Below, piece by piece: positions 1 to 8,519 of a stretch of 64,000 nucleotides of DNA. The stretch lies in the NCBI RefSeq assembly GCF_019740335.1, contig NZ_JAHXZS010000003.1, forward strand, positions 238,176-302,175, in the 5' to 3' direction. How positions within the stretch are numbered: the stretch's first letter is position 1; every line of letters begins with the position of its first letter. A program made the position numbers and the translations under genes. A model generated the notes under the pieces. It was not told the origin of the DNA and did no database searches. It was given only the letters and a program-made list of their open reading frames with translations. The DNA is from Alteraquisediminimonas sediminicola (GTDB lineage: Bacteria; Pseudomonadota; Alphaproteobacteria; Sphingomonadales; Sphingomonadaceae).

Positions 1-518
1 CGGGATGCGAGTTCTGCCGCCAGAACCTGCGTGAGACCAGCAAGTCCTGCTTTTGAGGCACCATAGCAGCTATCACCCGGAAAGCCCCGAAATCCGACGA
101 CCGCCCCGATATTCACGATCGCACCGCCTGACGGCATGTGAGGCAGCACAGCGCGCACAGTATGCATCGGCCCCGAAAGATTGGTAGCGATCGATTGCTC
201 CCAATCTTCCACACTCATTCCATCAACCTTGCCGCCGCGGTGCAGTCCGGCGTTATTGACCAGCACATCGATGCCGCCCCAACGCGCCGCCACAGCGTTA
301 CACAAGGCCGCAAGCGCGTCCGGATTGCAGACATCCGCCTGCACGCCCATTGCATTCGGCCCGAGCGCAGTAGCGATGTCAACGATATCCGCACTGCGGG
401 CGACCAGACACACTCGGTCCCCCCGCATCAGCGCGATGGTAGCGATCGCGTGGCCGAGGCCACGCGATGCACCTGTGACAAGCCAGCGTCGCTGGGCTGC
501 ATTCGATGGCTGTGTCAT
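1..518 (-). CDS. SDR family oxidoreductase, partial (C-terminus beyond the window edge)
   Basis: Reading leftward from the ATG at 516-518 gives an open frame that runs off the window. The N-terminus holds a Rossmann glycine motif (TGASRGLGHAIA, about residues 16-27), followed by the NNAG motif and a YGASK motif carrying the catalytic Tyr and Lys of short-chain dehydrogenases. At the usual catalytic serine position (NISS or NIGS in most family members) the sequence reads NIGA, so the serine seems to be alanine. The gene lies 15 bp downstream of the TonB receptor stop on the same strand and may be cotranscribed with it. Family membership is certain; the substrate is unknown. The missing serine raises the possibility of altered or lost activity. 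Confidence 0.85.
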   Translation of the reverse strand, partial: MTQPSNAAQRRWLVTGASRGLGHAIATIALMRGDRVCLVARSADIVDIATALGPNAMGVQADVCNPDALAALCNAVAARWGGIDVLVNNAGLHRGGKVDGMSVEDWEQSIATNLSGPMHTVRAVLPHMPSGGAIVNIGAVVGFRGFPGDSCYGASKAGLAGLTQVLAAELAS

Positions 519-532
519 AGTCACGACCTCTC

Positions 533-2797
533 TCAGAAGGTCTGCGTGACAGCGACGCCCCAAGTCCGTGGCGGACGCGGTGCGGCGTAGCTCCAGACGC
601 CCTGGACGTCATACCCGACCGACCACCCATCTTCATTGGCGAGGTTCTTGCCAAAGACGCTGACGGTGGTCTTGTTCACACGATAGCTGATCGAGGCATC
701 GGCCAGATATTGACCGCCATTTTTGATATTGGGGTTGTTCAGGAAGGTCACTTCATGTGCCCCCATATAATGGACGGAGCCACTGATCCAGAACGTACCC
801 GGCCCGACATCCTGTTCATATGTCGCACCGATATTCCACGTCCACTTGGGCGCGCGACGGATTTTCAGGAAGCTCGCATCGATCGCCGTGCCGGTGCTGT
901 AGATGTCACCGAAGAAGCTCTTATACTTCGCATCCAGATAACCGACATTGCCGTTCAGTGTCAGTGCATCGAAAGGCTTGGCAGTCAGGTCGAGTTCGAA
1001 GCCCTTCAGATCCGCCTTGGCAGCATTGATCGTCCGGTTTTCACGCCCCGTCGAAGAACCCGGCGCTGGCACGTCGAGATCCTGCTGCATATCCTTGTAC
1101 TTCATCATGTACACGGCGCCATTGAGACGCAGACGGCGATCAAGAAACTCGCTCTTGAAACCGAGTTCATAATTGTCGAGCGTCTCGGGATTATAGGGAA
1201 TGGTCGCCGCGCTCAGCGTGGCCGGACGACCGTTGAAGCCGCCCCCACGATAACCACGCGACCACAACGCATAGGTCATCACATCGGACGTCCAATTATA
1301 GCTCAAGCTGACCTTGGGCGTAAATTTCGACCAGCTTGCCTTGACGGGTGCCGCCATCAGAATGCTACCCCCAGCCAGGCTTGGCTGGATCGTCAAGATG
1401 GGATCGACCTCCTCGGTCGTGCCATAGATATTGATCGCGCCGTCATTGACGATGCTTGTCTTGCGGTCATGCGTGTAACGCGCGCCGACCGTCAGCTTGA
1501 GCTTATCGGTGATACGATAATCGCCTTCAAAATATCCCGCATAGGATTTCGTCGACTGCGTGACTTCCTGCGAACTCGTCAGCAGCGGTGTAGCTGCCAG
1601 GCCGATATAGTTTTTGAGGTTAATCGTATAACGCGAGTCCCAAAGATAGCCGCCGAGCACAAAGGTAAGCGGTCCCGTGCCACCCTTGCTCAACCGCACT
1701 TCATTGGTCGTCTGACGCCAACGCGCCGGACGATCGGTTTGGTAGAGCGTCAAAGGTGTGCCGTCCCAATCCTGGGTCGCACCCTCCTTGGTCTTGAGAT
1801 AGCCAAGAATATACTGAACTTCATAGTCGTTGCCGAGATCATATTTGGCTTTACCAATCGCCATGTTCATCTCGAAGAACGCATCCTTGTTAATCGGACC
1901 ATTCCCAAGGCTGGTGTAACGGTCGCCGGATGTCGGCACCCCCGGCGCTGGCGAACACTGGCCGAAACCCGTGCAGAAATAATCCGTAGGCCGCAAGACG
2001 GCCAGCGATACCGGCGCGTCCTGACGCGTTTTCTGATAATCGTAGCTGACACTCAACTCCAGCGCATCCGTCGGCGTGAACAACACCTGCGTACCCAACG
2101 CGCCAAAGTCCGACTTCTGACCGCGACGGTGCTGTGTACGGTTGTACATATAGCCATCGGTTGATTCATAAGCGCCCGTGAACTTCACCGCGACATTCTC
2201 GGTGACGCCGAAGGAAACAACACCTTCCGCTTTGATCGTATGGAAGCGCTCATAGGTCAGGCGCGCCTTGCCCGTCAGCTCCTGTGTCGGCCGCGAGCGA
2301 GACAGGCTGATCACACCGCCGGTCGCGTTACGACCGAACAGCGTACCCTGAGGCCCACGCAGCACTTCCACCCGGTCAAGGTCGATCGCCTTCATCAGGC
2401 TGCCTGCACTCTGGCCAAGATAAATGTCATCGAACACGACGCCCACAGCCGGATCAACCGACTTCTCGACATCCGCCACGCCGATCCCGCGAATATAAAT
2501 GGCCGCAACCCCACCAGGACCTTGCTGCACATCGTCAATAATAACGTTCGGTGAAGCGCTCGCAAAATCACGAACGTCAGAATCAAATCGCTTCAGAAGA
2601 TCTCCGCCCGACAACGCACTGATCGAACCACCAAGATCCTGCAAATTCTCAACGCGCTTGCGCGCCGTCACAACTATCTCTTCCAAACCCTGATCTTTGC
2701 CAGTTTCCGCAGCCATAGCCTGGGTCGCTGCCAATGATGCAATGGAAACAGTCGTAGATAGCAGCATATATGTAATGTTCGCTAATGTTCTAGCCAT
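533..2797 (-). CDS. TonB-dependent outer-membrane receptor
   Basis: A 754-residue outer-membrane receptor for energy-dependent uptake. The chosen start (ATG at 2795-2797) has a strong GGGAGGAGAG ribosome site just upstream; the frame opens 21 codons earlier but without such a site. A hydrophobic signal peptide ending near AMAAE is followed by the TonB-box-like segment EEIVVTARKR, a plug domain (with IYIRGIGV and the VEVLRGPQGTLFGRNATGG motif), and a long beta-barrel ending in a C-terminal Phe (VAVTQTF), as outer-membrane proteins do. It is the type abundant in sphingomonads. It is divergent from a catabolic operon starting at 3195, suggesting it imports that operon's substrate (inference). 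The ligand cannot be read from sequence. Confidence 0.93.
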   Translation of the reverse strand: MARTLANITYMLLSTTVSIASLAATQAMAAETGKDQGLEEIVVTARKRVENLQDLGGSISALSGGDLLKRFDSDVRDFASASPNVIIDDVQQGPGGVAAIYIRGIGVADVEKSVDPAVGVVFDDIYLGQSAGSLMKAIDLDRVEVLRGPQGTLFGRNATGGVISLSRSRPTQELTGKARLTYERFHTIKAEGVVSFGVTENVAVKFTGAYESTDGYMYNRTQHRRGQKSDFGALGTQVLFTPTDALELSVSYDYQKTRQDAPVSLAVLRPTDYFCTGFGQCSPAPGVPTSGDRYTSLGNGPINKDAFFEMNMAIGKAKYDLGNDYEVQYILGYLKTKEGATQDWDGTPLTLYQTDRPARWRQTTNEVRLSKGGTGPLTFVLGGYLWDSRYTINLKNYIGLAATPLLTSSQEVTQSTKSYAGYFEGDYRITDKLKLTVGARYTHDRKTSIVNDGAINIYGTTEEVDPILTIQPSLAGGSILMAAPVKASWSKFTPKVSLSYNWTSDVMTYALWSRGYRGGGFNGRPATLSAATIPYNPETLDNYELGFKSEFLDRRLRLNGAVYMMKYKDMQQDLDVPAPGSSTGRENRTINAAKADLKGFELDLTAKPFDALTLNGNVGYLDAKYKSFFGDIYSTGTAIDASFLKIRRAPKWTWNIGATYEQDVGPGTFWISGSVHYMGAHEVTFLNNPNIKNGGQYLADASISYRVNKTTVSVFGKNLANEDGWSVGYDVQGVWSYAAPRPPRTWGVAVTQTF

Positions 2798-3194
2798 GCT
2801 CTCTCCTCCCCTAGCGCGCGTGCGCAACGGCGAATGTGAAACAGCGATGTCGTTGCGCATTCAGGCCTCCGACATATCGCTGCATTGCTCAAAATTGCAG
2901 ACCGATTCAGCTCGGCCAACCGAGCGGAACCCAGATAGTCCCTAAGCAACATTGCGATTCGTATATTACTTGCTCAGAACCAGCAAGTGAAATTTATTGG
3001 CCCTTGAAAATCTTGCAAACAGCCATCAATGCAGATTCTGCAATCCCTATAAAAACATAATTTTACAGTTATTTATTTGAATTTTATAGCCGCACCACAT
3101 CTCGTCGGCGCCCATATGAATCTTGCTTGTCTTCATCTAGTAATTTAGATACACCGCATCAACAACAAGCAATAAACGTGAGAGGAGCAGGCCG
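2798..3194. promoter_or_regulatory. Divergent promoter region with inverted repeats
   Basis: About 400 bp without a convincing gene between the TonB receptor (minus) and the catabolic operon (plus). It is clearly more AT-rich than its flanks, especially 2940-3175. Two inverted repeats stand out: ACTTGCT (2968-2974) with AGCAAGT (2982-2988), and TTGCTTGT (3123-3130) with ACAAGCAA (3165-3172). Both share a TTGCT/AGCAA core, so they may be sites for one regulator controlling both directions. No regulator gene is adjacent. The operator role is inference. Confidence 0.4.
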
Positions 3195-3947
3195 ATGACA
3201 GGGCGTTTAGCAGGAAAAGTAGCGCTGATTTCCGGCGGAGCGAGTGGCCTAGGGGAAGGACAAGCAATTCTCTATGCACGCGAAGGCGCGAGCGTCGTGA
3301 TTGGCGACCTTCAGGATGCGCTCGGTGCCAAGGTTGTTGACCAAATCATCAGCGAGGGCGGCAAGGCCAAGTTCACCCGTCTGGACGTGACCAGCCTCAC
3401 CAGTTGGCAGGCCGCTGTAGCCTTTACCGTCAGCAGTTTCGGGAAACTCACAACGCTGGTGAACAATGCCGGCATCTTCCACCCCGGCGGCGTGATAGCC
3501 GAGACGGAACAGGGCTGGGCAAAGATGATCAGCGTTAATCAGACAGGTGTCTTCCTCGGCATGAAGGCCGCAGCGCCTGAACTGCTCAAGACCGGCAATG
3601 CCGCCATCGTCAATATTTCTTCGCTATATGGTTTGATCGGTAGCCCGGATGCGATCAGCTACCATGCCTCCAAGGCCGCCGTCAGGGTTATGGGCAAAGG
3701 CACAGCGCTGGAATTTGCCCGACAGGGTATCCGCGTCAACACAATCTTCCCAGGGCAGATCCGCACCCCCATTCTCGGCGACATCACACCCGAGCAGGAT
3801 GCCGCAATCAAGGCATCGATCCCCATGGGTGTTGTCGGCGATCCCATGGATATCGCCCATGGCTCACTCTACCTCGCCTCGGACGAGGCGCGCTACGTGA
3901 CCGGCGCAGAGCTGTGGATCGATGGCGGCTGGTACGCCGGCAACTGA
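3195..3947 (+). CDS. SDR family oxidoreductase
   Basis: A 250-residue classical short-chain dehydrogenase/reductase, predicted NAD(P)-dependent alcohol/ketone oxidoreductase in the cytoplasm. The cofactor motif is SGGASGLGEG near residue 13, NNAGI lies near residue 91, the catalytic Ser is in NISSLYG, and the YHASK motif holds the Tyr and Lys. The C-terminus (ASDEARYVTGAELWIDGG) is typical. An AGAGGAGC ribosome site precedes the ATG. First gene of a five-gene operon with an acyl-CoA dehydrogenase, an NTF2-like protein, a hydrolase and an Old Yellow Enzyme. It resembles cyclopentanol and dihydrodiol-type dehydrogenases in style, but the substrate is not established. Confidence 0.92.
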   Translation: MTGRLAGKVALISGGASGLGEGQAILYAREGASVVIGDLQDALGAKVVDQIISEGGKAKFTRLDVTSLTSWQAAVAFTVSSFGKLTTLVNNAGIFHPGGVIAETEQGWAKMISVNQTGVFLGMKAAAPELLKTGNAAIVNISSLYGLIGSPDAISYHASKAAVRVMGKGTALEFARQGIRVNTIFPGQIRTPILGDITPEQDAAIKASIPMGVVGDPMDIAHGSLYLASDEARYVTGAELWIDGGWYAGN

Positions 3948-3970
3948 ATTTCACCTGAGGAAAAACAATA

Positions 3971-5275
3971 ATGGCATGGGATTTTTCGACCGAACCCGAG
4001 TTCCAAGCGCAACTCGACTGGATGAAGGGGTTCGTCGCGACTGAGATTGAACCGATGGATTTGGTGTTCCGCCATCCTGCGGCCCCCTTCGACCCGAACT
4101 CAACCGCACAGCAGGCCATGGCGCCTCTCAAGGAAATAGTGAAGAAACGCGGGCTATGGGCCTGCCACCTCGGCCCTGAATTGGGTGGCCAGGGTTATGG
4201 CCAGGTCAAATTGGGCTTGATGAACGAGATTCTGGGCCGCAGCCGCTTCGCACCAACGGTATTTGGCACGCAGGCACCCGATACCGGCAATGCCGAGATC
4301 CTCGCCCGCTTCGGCACAGAGGATCAAAAGCGGCGCTATCTTCAGCCGCTGCTCGATGGCGAGATCTTCTCCTGCTATTCGATGACCGAACCGCAAGCCG
4401 GTGCCGATCCCGGCCAATTCACCTGCCGCGCCGATCTTAAAGGCGATGAATGGGCAATCAATGGCGAGAAATGGTTCGCCAGCCATGCCTGTGTCGCCGA
4501 ATTCCTGATCGTGATGTGCATCACCAACCCCGACGTGCCGGTGCATGAGGGATCAAGCATGTTGATCGTGCCGAAAGGTACGCCAGGGCTGGAGATCATC
4601 CGCAACACTGCGGTCGGGCCGAAGGATGCGCTCGGCAGCGGGGTCCACGGCTATCTCCGCTTCACCGACTGCCGTGTGCCGAAGGAAAATATACTCGGCC
4701 CTGTTGGCGAAGGTTTCAAGGTCGCACAGTCGCGGCTTGGGGGCGGTCGCATCCACCATGCGATGCGCACGGTGGGCATGCTCAACAAGGCGATGGACAT
4801 GATGTGCGAACGCGCCGTTTCCCGCATCACCAAGGGCGAACGCCTTGCCGACAAGCAGATGGTGCAGGAAAAGATCGCCGACAGCTACACCCAGATCACG
4901 CAGTTCCGATTGCATGTACTTTATGCCGCATGGCTGCTCGATCGCGACAAGGCCTATACTCGCCCGGTTCGTCGGGAGATTTCGGCAATCAAGGCCGCGA
5001 TGCCCGGTGTACTCAAGGATGTAATCTACAGGGCGCTCCATCTCCATGGCTCGCTCGGCATGTCGAACGAGACCCCGTTGATGGACATGTGGCAATATGT
5101 GCCGGAAATGGGCATTGTCGATGGCCCGACCGAGGTTCACAAAGTATCGGTCGCGCGGGACGTGCTTCGCCACGTTGCCCCCTCACCCGGTGTTTTCCCC
5201 ACTTATTTCGTCCCGGATACCCGTGCAGCAGCCGAAAAGAAATTTGCTGCCTATCTCAACCAGGAGAATGCCTGA
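3971..5275 (+). CDS. Acyl-CoA dehydrogenase family protein
   Basis: A 434-residue FAD enzyme expected to introduce an alpha-beta double bond into an acyl-CoA thioester. Family landmarks are the YSMTEPQAGAD stretch, NGEKWFASHA, the RIHHAMRTVGMLNKA helix region and the C-terminal DGPTEVHKVSVARDVL segment typical of the ACAD10/11-like subgroup. Full length. It starts 23 bp after the SDR gene, with a GAGGAAA ribosome site, and its stop overlaps the next start (TGATG). In context it probably acts on a CoA-activated intermediate in the breakdown of a cyclic compound (inference); no CoA ligase is encoded in this operon. Confidence 0.92.
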   Translation: MAWDFSTEPEFQAQLDWMKGFVATEIEPMDLVFRHPAAPFDPNSTAQQAMAPLKEIVKKRGLWACHLGPELGGQGYGQVKLGLMNEILGRSRFAPTVFGTQAPDTGNAEILARFGTEDQKRRYLQPLLDGEIFSCYSMTEPQAGADPGQFTCRADLKGDEWAINGEKWFASHACVAEFLIVMCITNPDVPVHEGSSMLIVPKGTPGLEIIRNTAVGPKDALGSGVHGYLRFTDCRVPKENILGPVGEGFKVAQSRLGGGRIHHAMRTVGMLNKAMDMMCERAVSRITKGERLADKQMVQEKIADSYTQITQFRLHVLYAAWLLDRDKAYTRPVRREISAIKAAMPGVLKDVIYRALHLHGSLGMSNETPLMDMWQYVPEMGIVDGPTEVHKVSVARDVLRHVAPSPGVFPTYFVPDTRAAAEKKFAAYLNQENA

Positions 5276-5736
5276 TGTCCATGTCAACTGAAGAACGGAT
5301 CGACCAACTCGAAAGCCGCTTCGCAATGCTCGATCTGGTCAGCGACTATTGCCTCGGTTTCGACAAACGCGATTTTGATCGCTTTATGAATATCTGGTGG
5401 CCGGATGCGACATGGGAAATCGGCCCACCTTTCGGCAACTTTGACGGCCATGAAGGCATTACTCATGCGGTCAAAGACGTACTCTGGCCTGCTTGGAAAC
5501 AGGCAACCCACTACACGACCAACCTTCGGGTCGAGTTCAAAGACCGCGACCATGCCGATGGCGTCTGTGACGTGGATTGCATCGGCACGACCAGCGATGG
5601 CCTGGCCCGCACTGTGGGGGCGACCTATACTGATCGGTTCGAACGTCGCAACGGCGTCTGGAAGATTGTTTATCGCCACGTGAAGATGCACCATTTCAGC
5701 GAACTGGTGGGTGTCACGCTCGCACCGCCGCAATAA
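5275..5736 (+). CDS. NTF2/SnoaL-like domain protein
   Basis: A 153-residue single-domain protein of the NTF2-like superfamily, a cone-shaped fold used by steroid isomerases, polyketide cyclases and bile-acid dehydratase. The N-terminus (ERIDQLESRFAMLDLVSDYCLGFDKRDFD, about 5-33) gives the typical two helices, followed by FMNIWWPDATWEI and the C-terminal strand with WKIVYRHVKMHHF. The frame is open further upstream, but the ATG at 5275 overlaps the preceding stop by one base and has AGGAG nine bases upstream, which decides the start. It may be a hydratase, dehydratase or isomerase for the pathway. The exact reaction is unknown. Confidence 0.85.
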   Translation: MSMSTEERIDQLESRFAMLDLVSDYCLGFDKRDFDRFMNIWWPDATWEIGPPFGNFDGHEGITHAVKDVLWPAWKQATHYTTNLRVEFKDRDHADGVCDVDCIGTTSDGLARTVGATYTDRFERRNGVWKIVYRHVKMHHFSELVGVTLAPPQ

Positions 5737-5756
5737 GTATAAGAAGGGAGCGATCG

Positions 5757-6560
5757 ATGGCCTATTATGAGGCAGGTGGCGGTCAACGCGTCTATTTCGA
5801 GCATTATCGCGGCGAGAAGACACCGGTCTTTCTCATCCATGGCTGGGCCATGTCTAGCCGCGTATGGGTCGACACCATAGAGGCGCTACAGGCCGCCGGA
5901 CATGAGGTGGTCGCCATCGATCATCGCGGCTGCGGTCAATCGGATCGTGATTTCGACGATCTGTCTATCAACGCCATCGCCAACGACATTACCGGCATCG
6001 TCAAAATGCTTGGCCTGCGGTCGGTAGTGCTCAATGGATGGTCGATGGGTGGCGCGGTCGCAGCGGAAGCGGCGCGTCAATTGGGTCCACTCGCCATCGG
6101 GCTGATACTGACCTGCGGCGCCTCTCCCCGCTTCGTTCGTACCGATGATTTTCCCTTCGGCGGCGAACGCGAAAATCTCCTCGCTATGCCGGGCGCGATA
6201 TCCGCCAACCGGGCGACCTTTTTCAAAAATCTCGCGCAAGGCGTATGCGCCAAGGATGTCGGCCAGCCAACAATCGACTGGATGTGGTCTATCTTCATGG
6301 ATACCGGCCCGAACGTGGTGATGTCGCTGCTCGACCTCACCGACCTTGACCAGCGTCCGTTGTTGGCCGCACTTCCCTTTCAGGTCCTCTCGATCGTTGG
6401 CGGCAAAGACGCCATCCTTCAACCCGAAGTCGGCATTGAAGCCGCCAAGTGCGCGCGGCATGGTCAGTCCGTCATTTTCGAAGATTGCGGACATGCACCC
6501 TTCATCGAGGATGCGCCGCGCTACATGGCAACATTGCTGGACTTTCTCGGACGGGTGTAA
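5757..6560 (+). CDS. Alpha/beta hydrolase
   Basis: A 267-residue alpha/beta hydrolase fold protein. The oxyanion-hole region is HGWAMSS (near residue 24), the nucleophile elbow is GWSMGG (Ser near residue 96), and the catalytic His is in DCGHAPF near the C-terminus; an acid residue is likely in GGKDAI. It is in the chloroperoxidase/haloalkane-type subgroup by appearance. It follows the NTF2-like gene by 20 bp with an AAGGGAG ribosome site. In the operon it could cleave an ester, lactone or ring-fission C-C bond (inference). Confidence 0.9.
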   Translation: MAYYEAGGGQRVYFEHYRGEKTPVFLIHGWAMSSRVWVDTIEALQAAGHEVVAIDHRGCGQSDRDFDDLSINAIANDITGIVKMLGLRSVVLNGWSMGGAVAAEAARQLGPLAIGLILTCGASPRFVRTDDFPFGGERENLLAMPGAISANRATFFKNLAQGVCAKDVGQPTIDWMWSIFMDTGPNVVMSLLDLTDLDQRPLLAALPFQVLSIVGGKDAILQPEVGIEAAKCARHGQSVIFEDCGHAPFIEDAPRYMATLLDFLGRV

Positions 6561-6636
6561 GTCCCTAGCCTTCTGATACCAGCCAATCGGCGTTATATTA
6601 ATACGAAATCATACACTAACACGGAGGGGTAGACGC

Positions 6637-7740
6637 GTGCTGAATGCCTTCATGACACCTTTTGAATGCAAGTCATTCCGGGTGCGTAACCGTTTTGCGA
6701 TGGCACCGATGTCTCGTTATTTCGCGCCGAACGGCGTGCTCACCGATGCCTCCGTCGACTATTACCGTCGACGTGTCGAAGGCGGGATCGGTACCATCAT
6801 TACTGAGGCCGTAGGGATTGATCGCCTGGGCTCCGTCGCGGTCGACACCGTGCCGCGCTTCTGGGGAGAGGACGCGCTCGCCGCATGGGACAAGGCGCGC
6901 GCTGCTGTCCAGGCAGCCGGTGGCGCCCTCGTGCCGCAACTCTGGCATGTCGGCGGGTGCGAGGACTTCAACTTCCCGGATGCGCCCCACCCACCGCTCG
7001 AAAGTCCATCCGGCATCGTCGGCCCCGACACAAAGGGTGGCCGGGTGATGACCGAACGCGACATTGAGGATGTGATCGCGTCCTTTGTCTGCGCCGCACT
7101 CGATGCCCAACGGCTCGGGTGCGATGCAATCGAGTTGCATGGCGCGCATGGGTATCTGTTCGACCAGTTCTTTTGGGACATCACTAACCAGCGTACCGAC
7201 CGTTATGGCGGCCCCGACATCGCGGATCGCGTCCGCTTCGCGGTCGAGGTAGTGGCGGCCATCCGACGGGCAGTGGGACCAGACTTTGCGATTATCTTTC
7301 GTATCTCGCAATGGAAGACCTATCTCTACGACGCAAGGATAGCCCATAGTCCGCAGGAATTGGAACGCTGGCTCGCGCCGCTAACAGATGCGGGCGTCGA
7401 CATCTTCCACTGTTCGGACAGGCGCTTTTGGGAGCCCACCTTTGCCGATGGCGATTACAATCTGGCTGGCTGGGCCAAGAAGTTGACGGGCCTGCCGACA
7501 ATCACGGTCGGCTCGGTCGGGCTCAATCGCGACCTGTTGGCCGACTTTGCCGAGGGCCAGTCCACACCAACCCTGCAGTCGCTCGACGAACTGGAGCGCC
7601 GCTTTGACCGCGGCGATTTCGACATAGTCGCGATCGGACGCGCCCTGCTTGCCGATCCTTATTGGCTGCAAAAGGTGCTGGCTGGCAGGGTCGCTGAACT
7701 AAAGCCTTATTCAAAAATGCACATGAACGACTTGTACTGA
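6637..7740 (+). CDS. NADH:flavin oxidoreductase, Old Yellow Enzyme family
   Basis: A 367-residue TIM-barrel FMN enzyme. Landmarks are RNRFAMAPMSRY near the N-terminus, the substrate-binding HGAHGYLFDQFF, the family signature TDRYGG, and the phosphate-binding end with AIGRALLADPYW. The start is GTG at 6637 with CGGAGGGG upstream. Old Yellow Enzymes reduce or oxidise alpha-beta unsaturated carbonyl compounds; members act in terpenoid, steroid and bile-acid metabolism. Last gene of the catabolic operon, after a 76-bp gap. A second, distinct member is at 46602. Family certain, substrate unknown. Confidence 0.93.
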   Translation: MLNAFMTPFECKSFRVRNRFAMAPMSRYFAPNGVLTDASVDYYRRRVEGGIGTIITEAVGIDRLGSVAVDTVPRFWGEDALAAWDKARAAVQAAGGALVPQLWHVGGCEDFNFPDAPHPPLESPSGIVGPDTKGGRVMTERDIEDVIASFVCAALDAQRLGCDAIELHGAHGYLFDQFFWDITNQRTDRYGGPDIADRVRFAVEVVAAIRRAVGPDFAIIFRISQWKTYLYDARIAHSPQELERWLAPLTDAGVDIFHCSDRRFWEPTFADGDYNLAGWAKKLTGLPTITVGSVGLNRDLLADFAEGQSTPTLQSLDELERRFDRGDFDIVAIGRALLADPYWLQKVLAGRVAELKPYSKMHMNDLY

Positions 7741-8296
7741 AGGTTCGACGGAACCACCAGCTCAAGAAGAATTTAGCTGCGCTCGTTATGGAATTTTTCT
7801 TATTATTAAGCATCTTGTGTTACAAGCTATGTGTTTCGACAGCATCCCAGTCGACAGAAAATTAGGCAAGAAGCCTCCGTGAACTGCACAACATGAACGA
7901 ACGGCCGCTCCACCCAAACTGCCGCTAAAGCTTGCCGTTCCGGATTGCCAACAATGCCGCCGATTACGTAGGTCATGATTTATCCGCCGAGTTGGGTGAG
8001 CACCTTAGCGGCCGCAATCAGGGTAGCCATGTTCTGGACTGCCGTGGCGAGTTGTTCAATATCTTGGTGCCTCGCCTCAGCATCCGTTCTCGACGAAGCG
8101 ACCGCCAGAGAATGGTGGTCTTCCATGATCATGCCCACGACGGTGCATAACCGGTCAGCCATATCCAGCAACTCGTTCTCGATAGGTATTTCGTACATGG
8201 GACGACACATGTGCAAGCCGGTACGAAAGTCCATATGCAGCTTTTCAAAAGGCCGACTTTCTCGACTGGACTTCCTGTGCTGGGGGAGCGATTGCC
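7741..8296. other. Gene-poor left part of the accessory island
   Basis: More than 500 bp between the catabolic operon and the recombinase cassette, with only one weak coding candidate (minus strand, 7980-8234). The first 120 bp are AT-rich and hold a short GGTTC/GAACC inverted repeat (7743-7756) that might end the operon transcript. No copy of the direct repeat found at 10915 and 11400 was seen here, so the left edge of the island is undefined. Confidence 0.4.
7980..8234 (-). CDS. Small hypothetical helical protein
   Basis: An open frame of 84 residues. Its composition looks protein-like: mostly helical and amphipathic, with segments such as PIENELLDMADRLCTVV and QDIEQLATAVQNMATLI. Other in-frame starts lie at 8210 and 8198; none has a strong ribosome site, so the start is uncertain. 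It faces away from the DUF3489 cassette. No family is recognised. It is given because it is the most coding-like frame in this gene-poor stretch. Confidence 0.35.
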   Translation of the reverse strand: MDFRTGLHMCRPMYEIPIENELLDMADRLCTVVGMIMEDHHSLAVASSRTDAEARHQDIEQLATAVQNMATLIAAAKVLTQLGG

Positions 8297-8455
8297 ATGG
8301 CTGAACGCATCAACCACAACTGGTTCGATACTGTCGTGGCTGATTCACAAACCGATAGGGCTAGCCGAGATACACCTCGACTTCGCTGTCAGTTCGAGCA
8401 TTGGTGTGAACGTGAATCGCGGAGCAAAGAGATGCCCCGCACGCCCTGTAGGTAA
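8297..8455 (+). CDS. Small charged hypothetical protein upstream of DUF3489
   Basis: A 52-codon frame starting at an ATG with GGGGGAG eight bases upstream. It begins MAERINHNWFDTVV, is rich in Arg, Asp and Glu, and contains three Cys. It ends inside the palindrome at 8452-8463, 64 bp before the DUF3489 start. It is too short to judge on composition alone. The good ribosome site and its place at the head of the cassette are the only support. No family recognised. Confidence 0.3.
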   Translation: MAERINHNWFDTVVADSQTDRASRDTPRLRCQFEHWCERESRSKEMPRTPCR

Positions 8456-8470
8456 GGCCTTACGGGGCAT
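8432..8470. promoter_or_regulatory. Nested inverted repeats ahead of the recombinase cassette
   Basis: A perfect 12-bp palindrome GTAAGGCCTTAC (8452-8463) sits inside an outer inverted repeat ATGCCCCG (8432-8439) / CGGGGCAT (8463-8470). The structure ends 49 bp before the DUF3489 start codon. It could be an operator, an mRNA leader hairpin or a recombinase site. It lacks a T-tract, so it does not look like a terminator. Confidence 0.45.
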
Positions 8471-8519
8471 TGGGTGGTGGAAAGCGGTGAGGGGCCGCTT
8501 CTTGCCAAGGAGACCACCC

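Noticed and set aside
710..2164. Long plus-strand frame of 484 codons opposite the TonB receptor
   Set aside because: Shadow frame in high-GC DNA; the minus strand encodes a clear receptor with all expected motifs.
8211..8519. N-terminal extension of the DUF3489 frame
   Set aside because: No ribosome site at the upstream start, no family match, and a good AAGGAG site marks the internal ATG at 8520.
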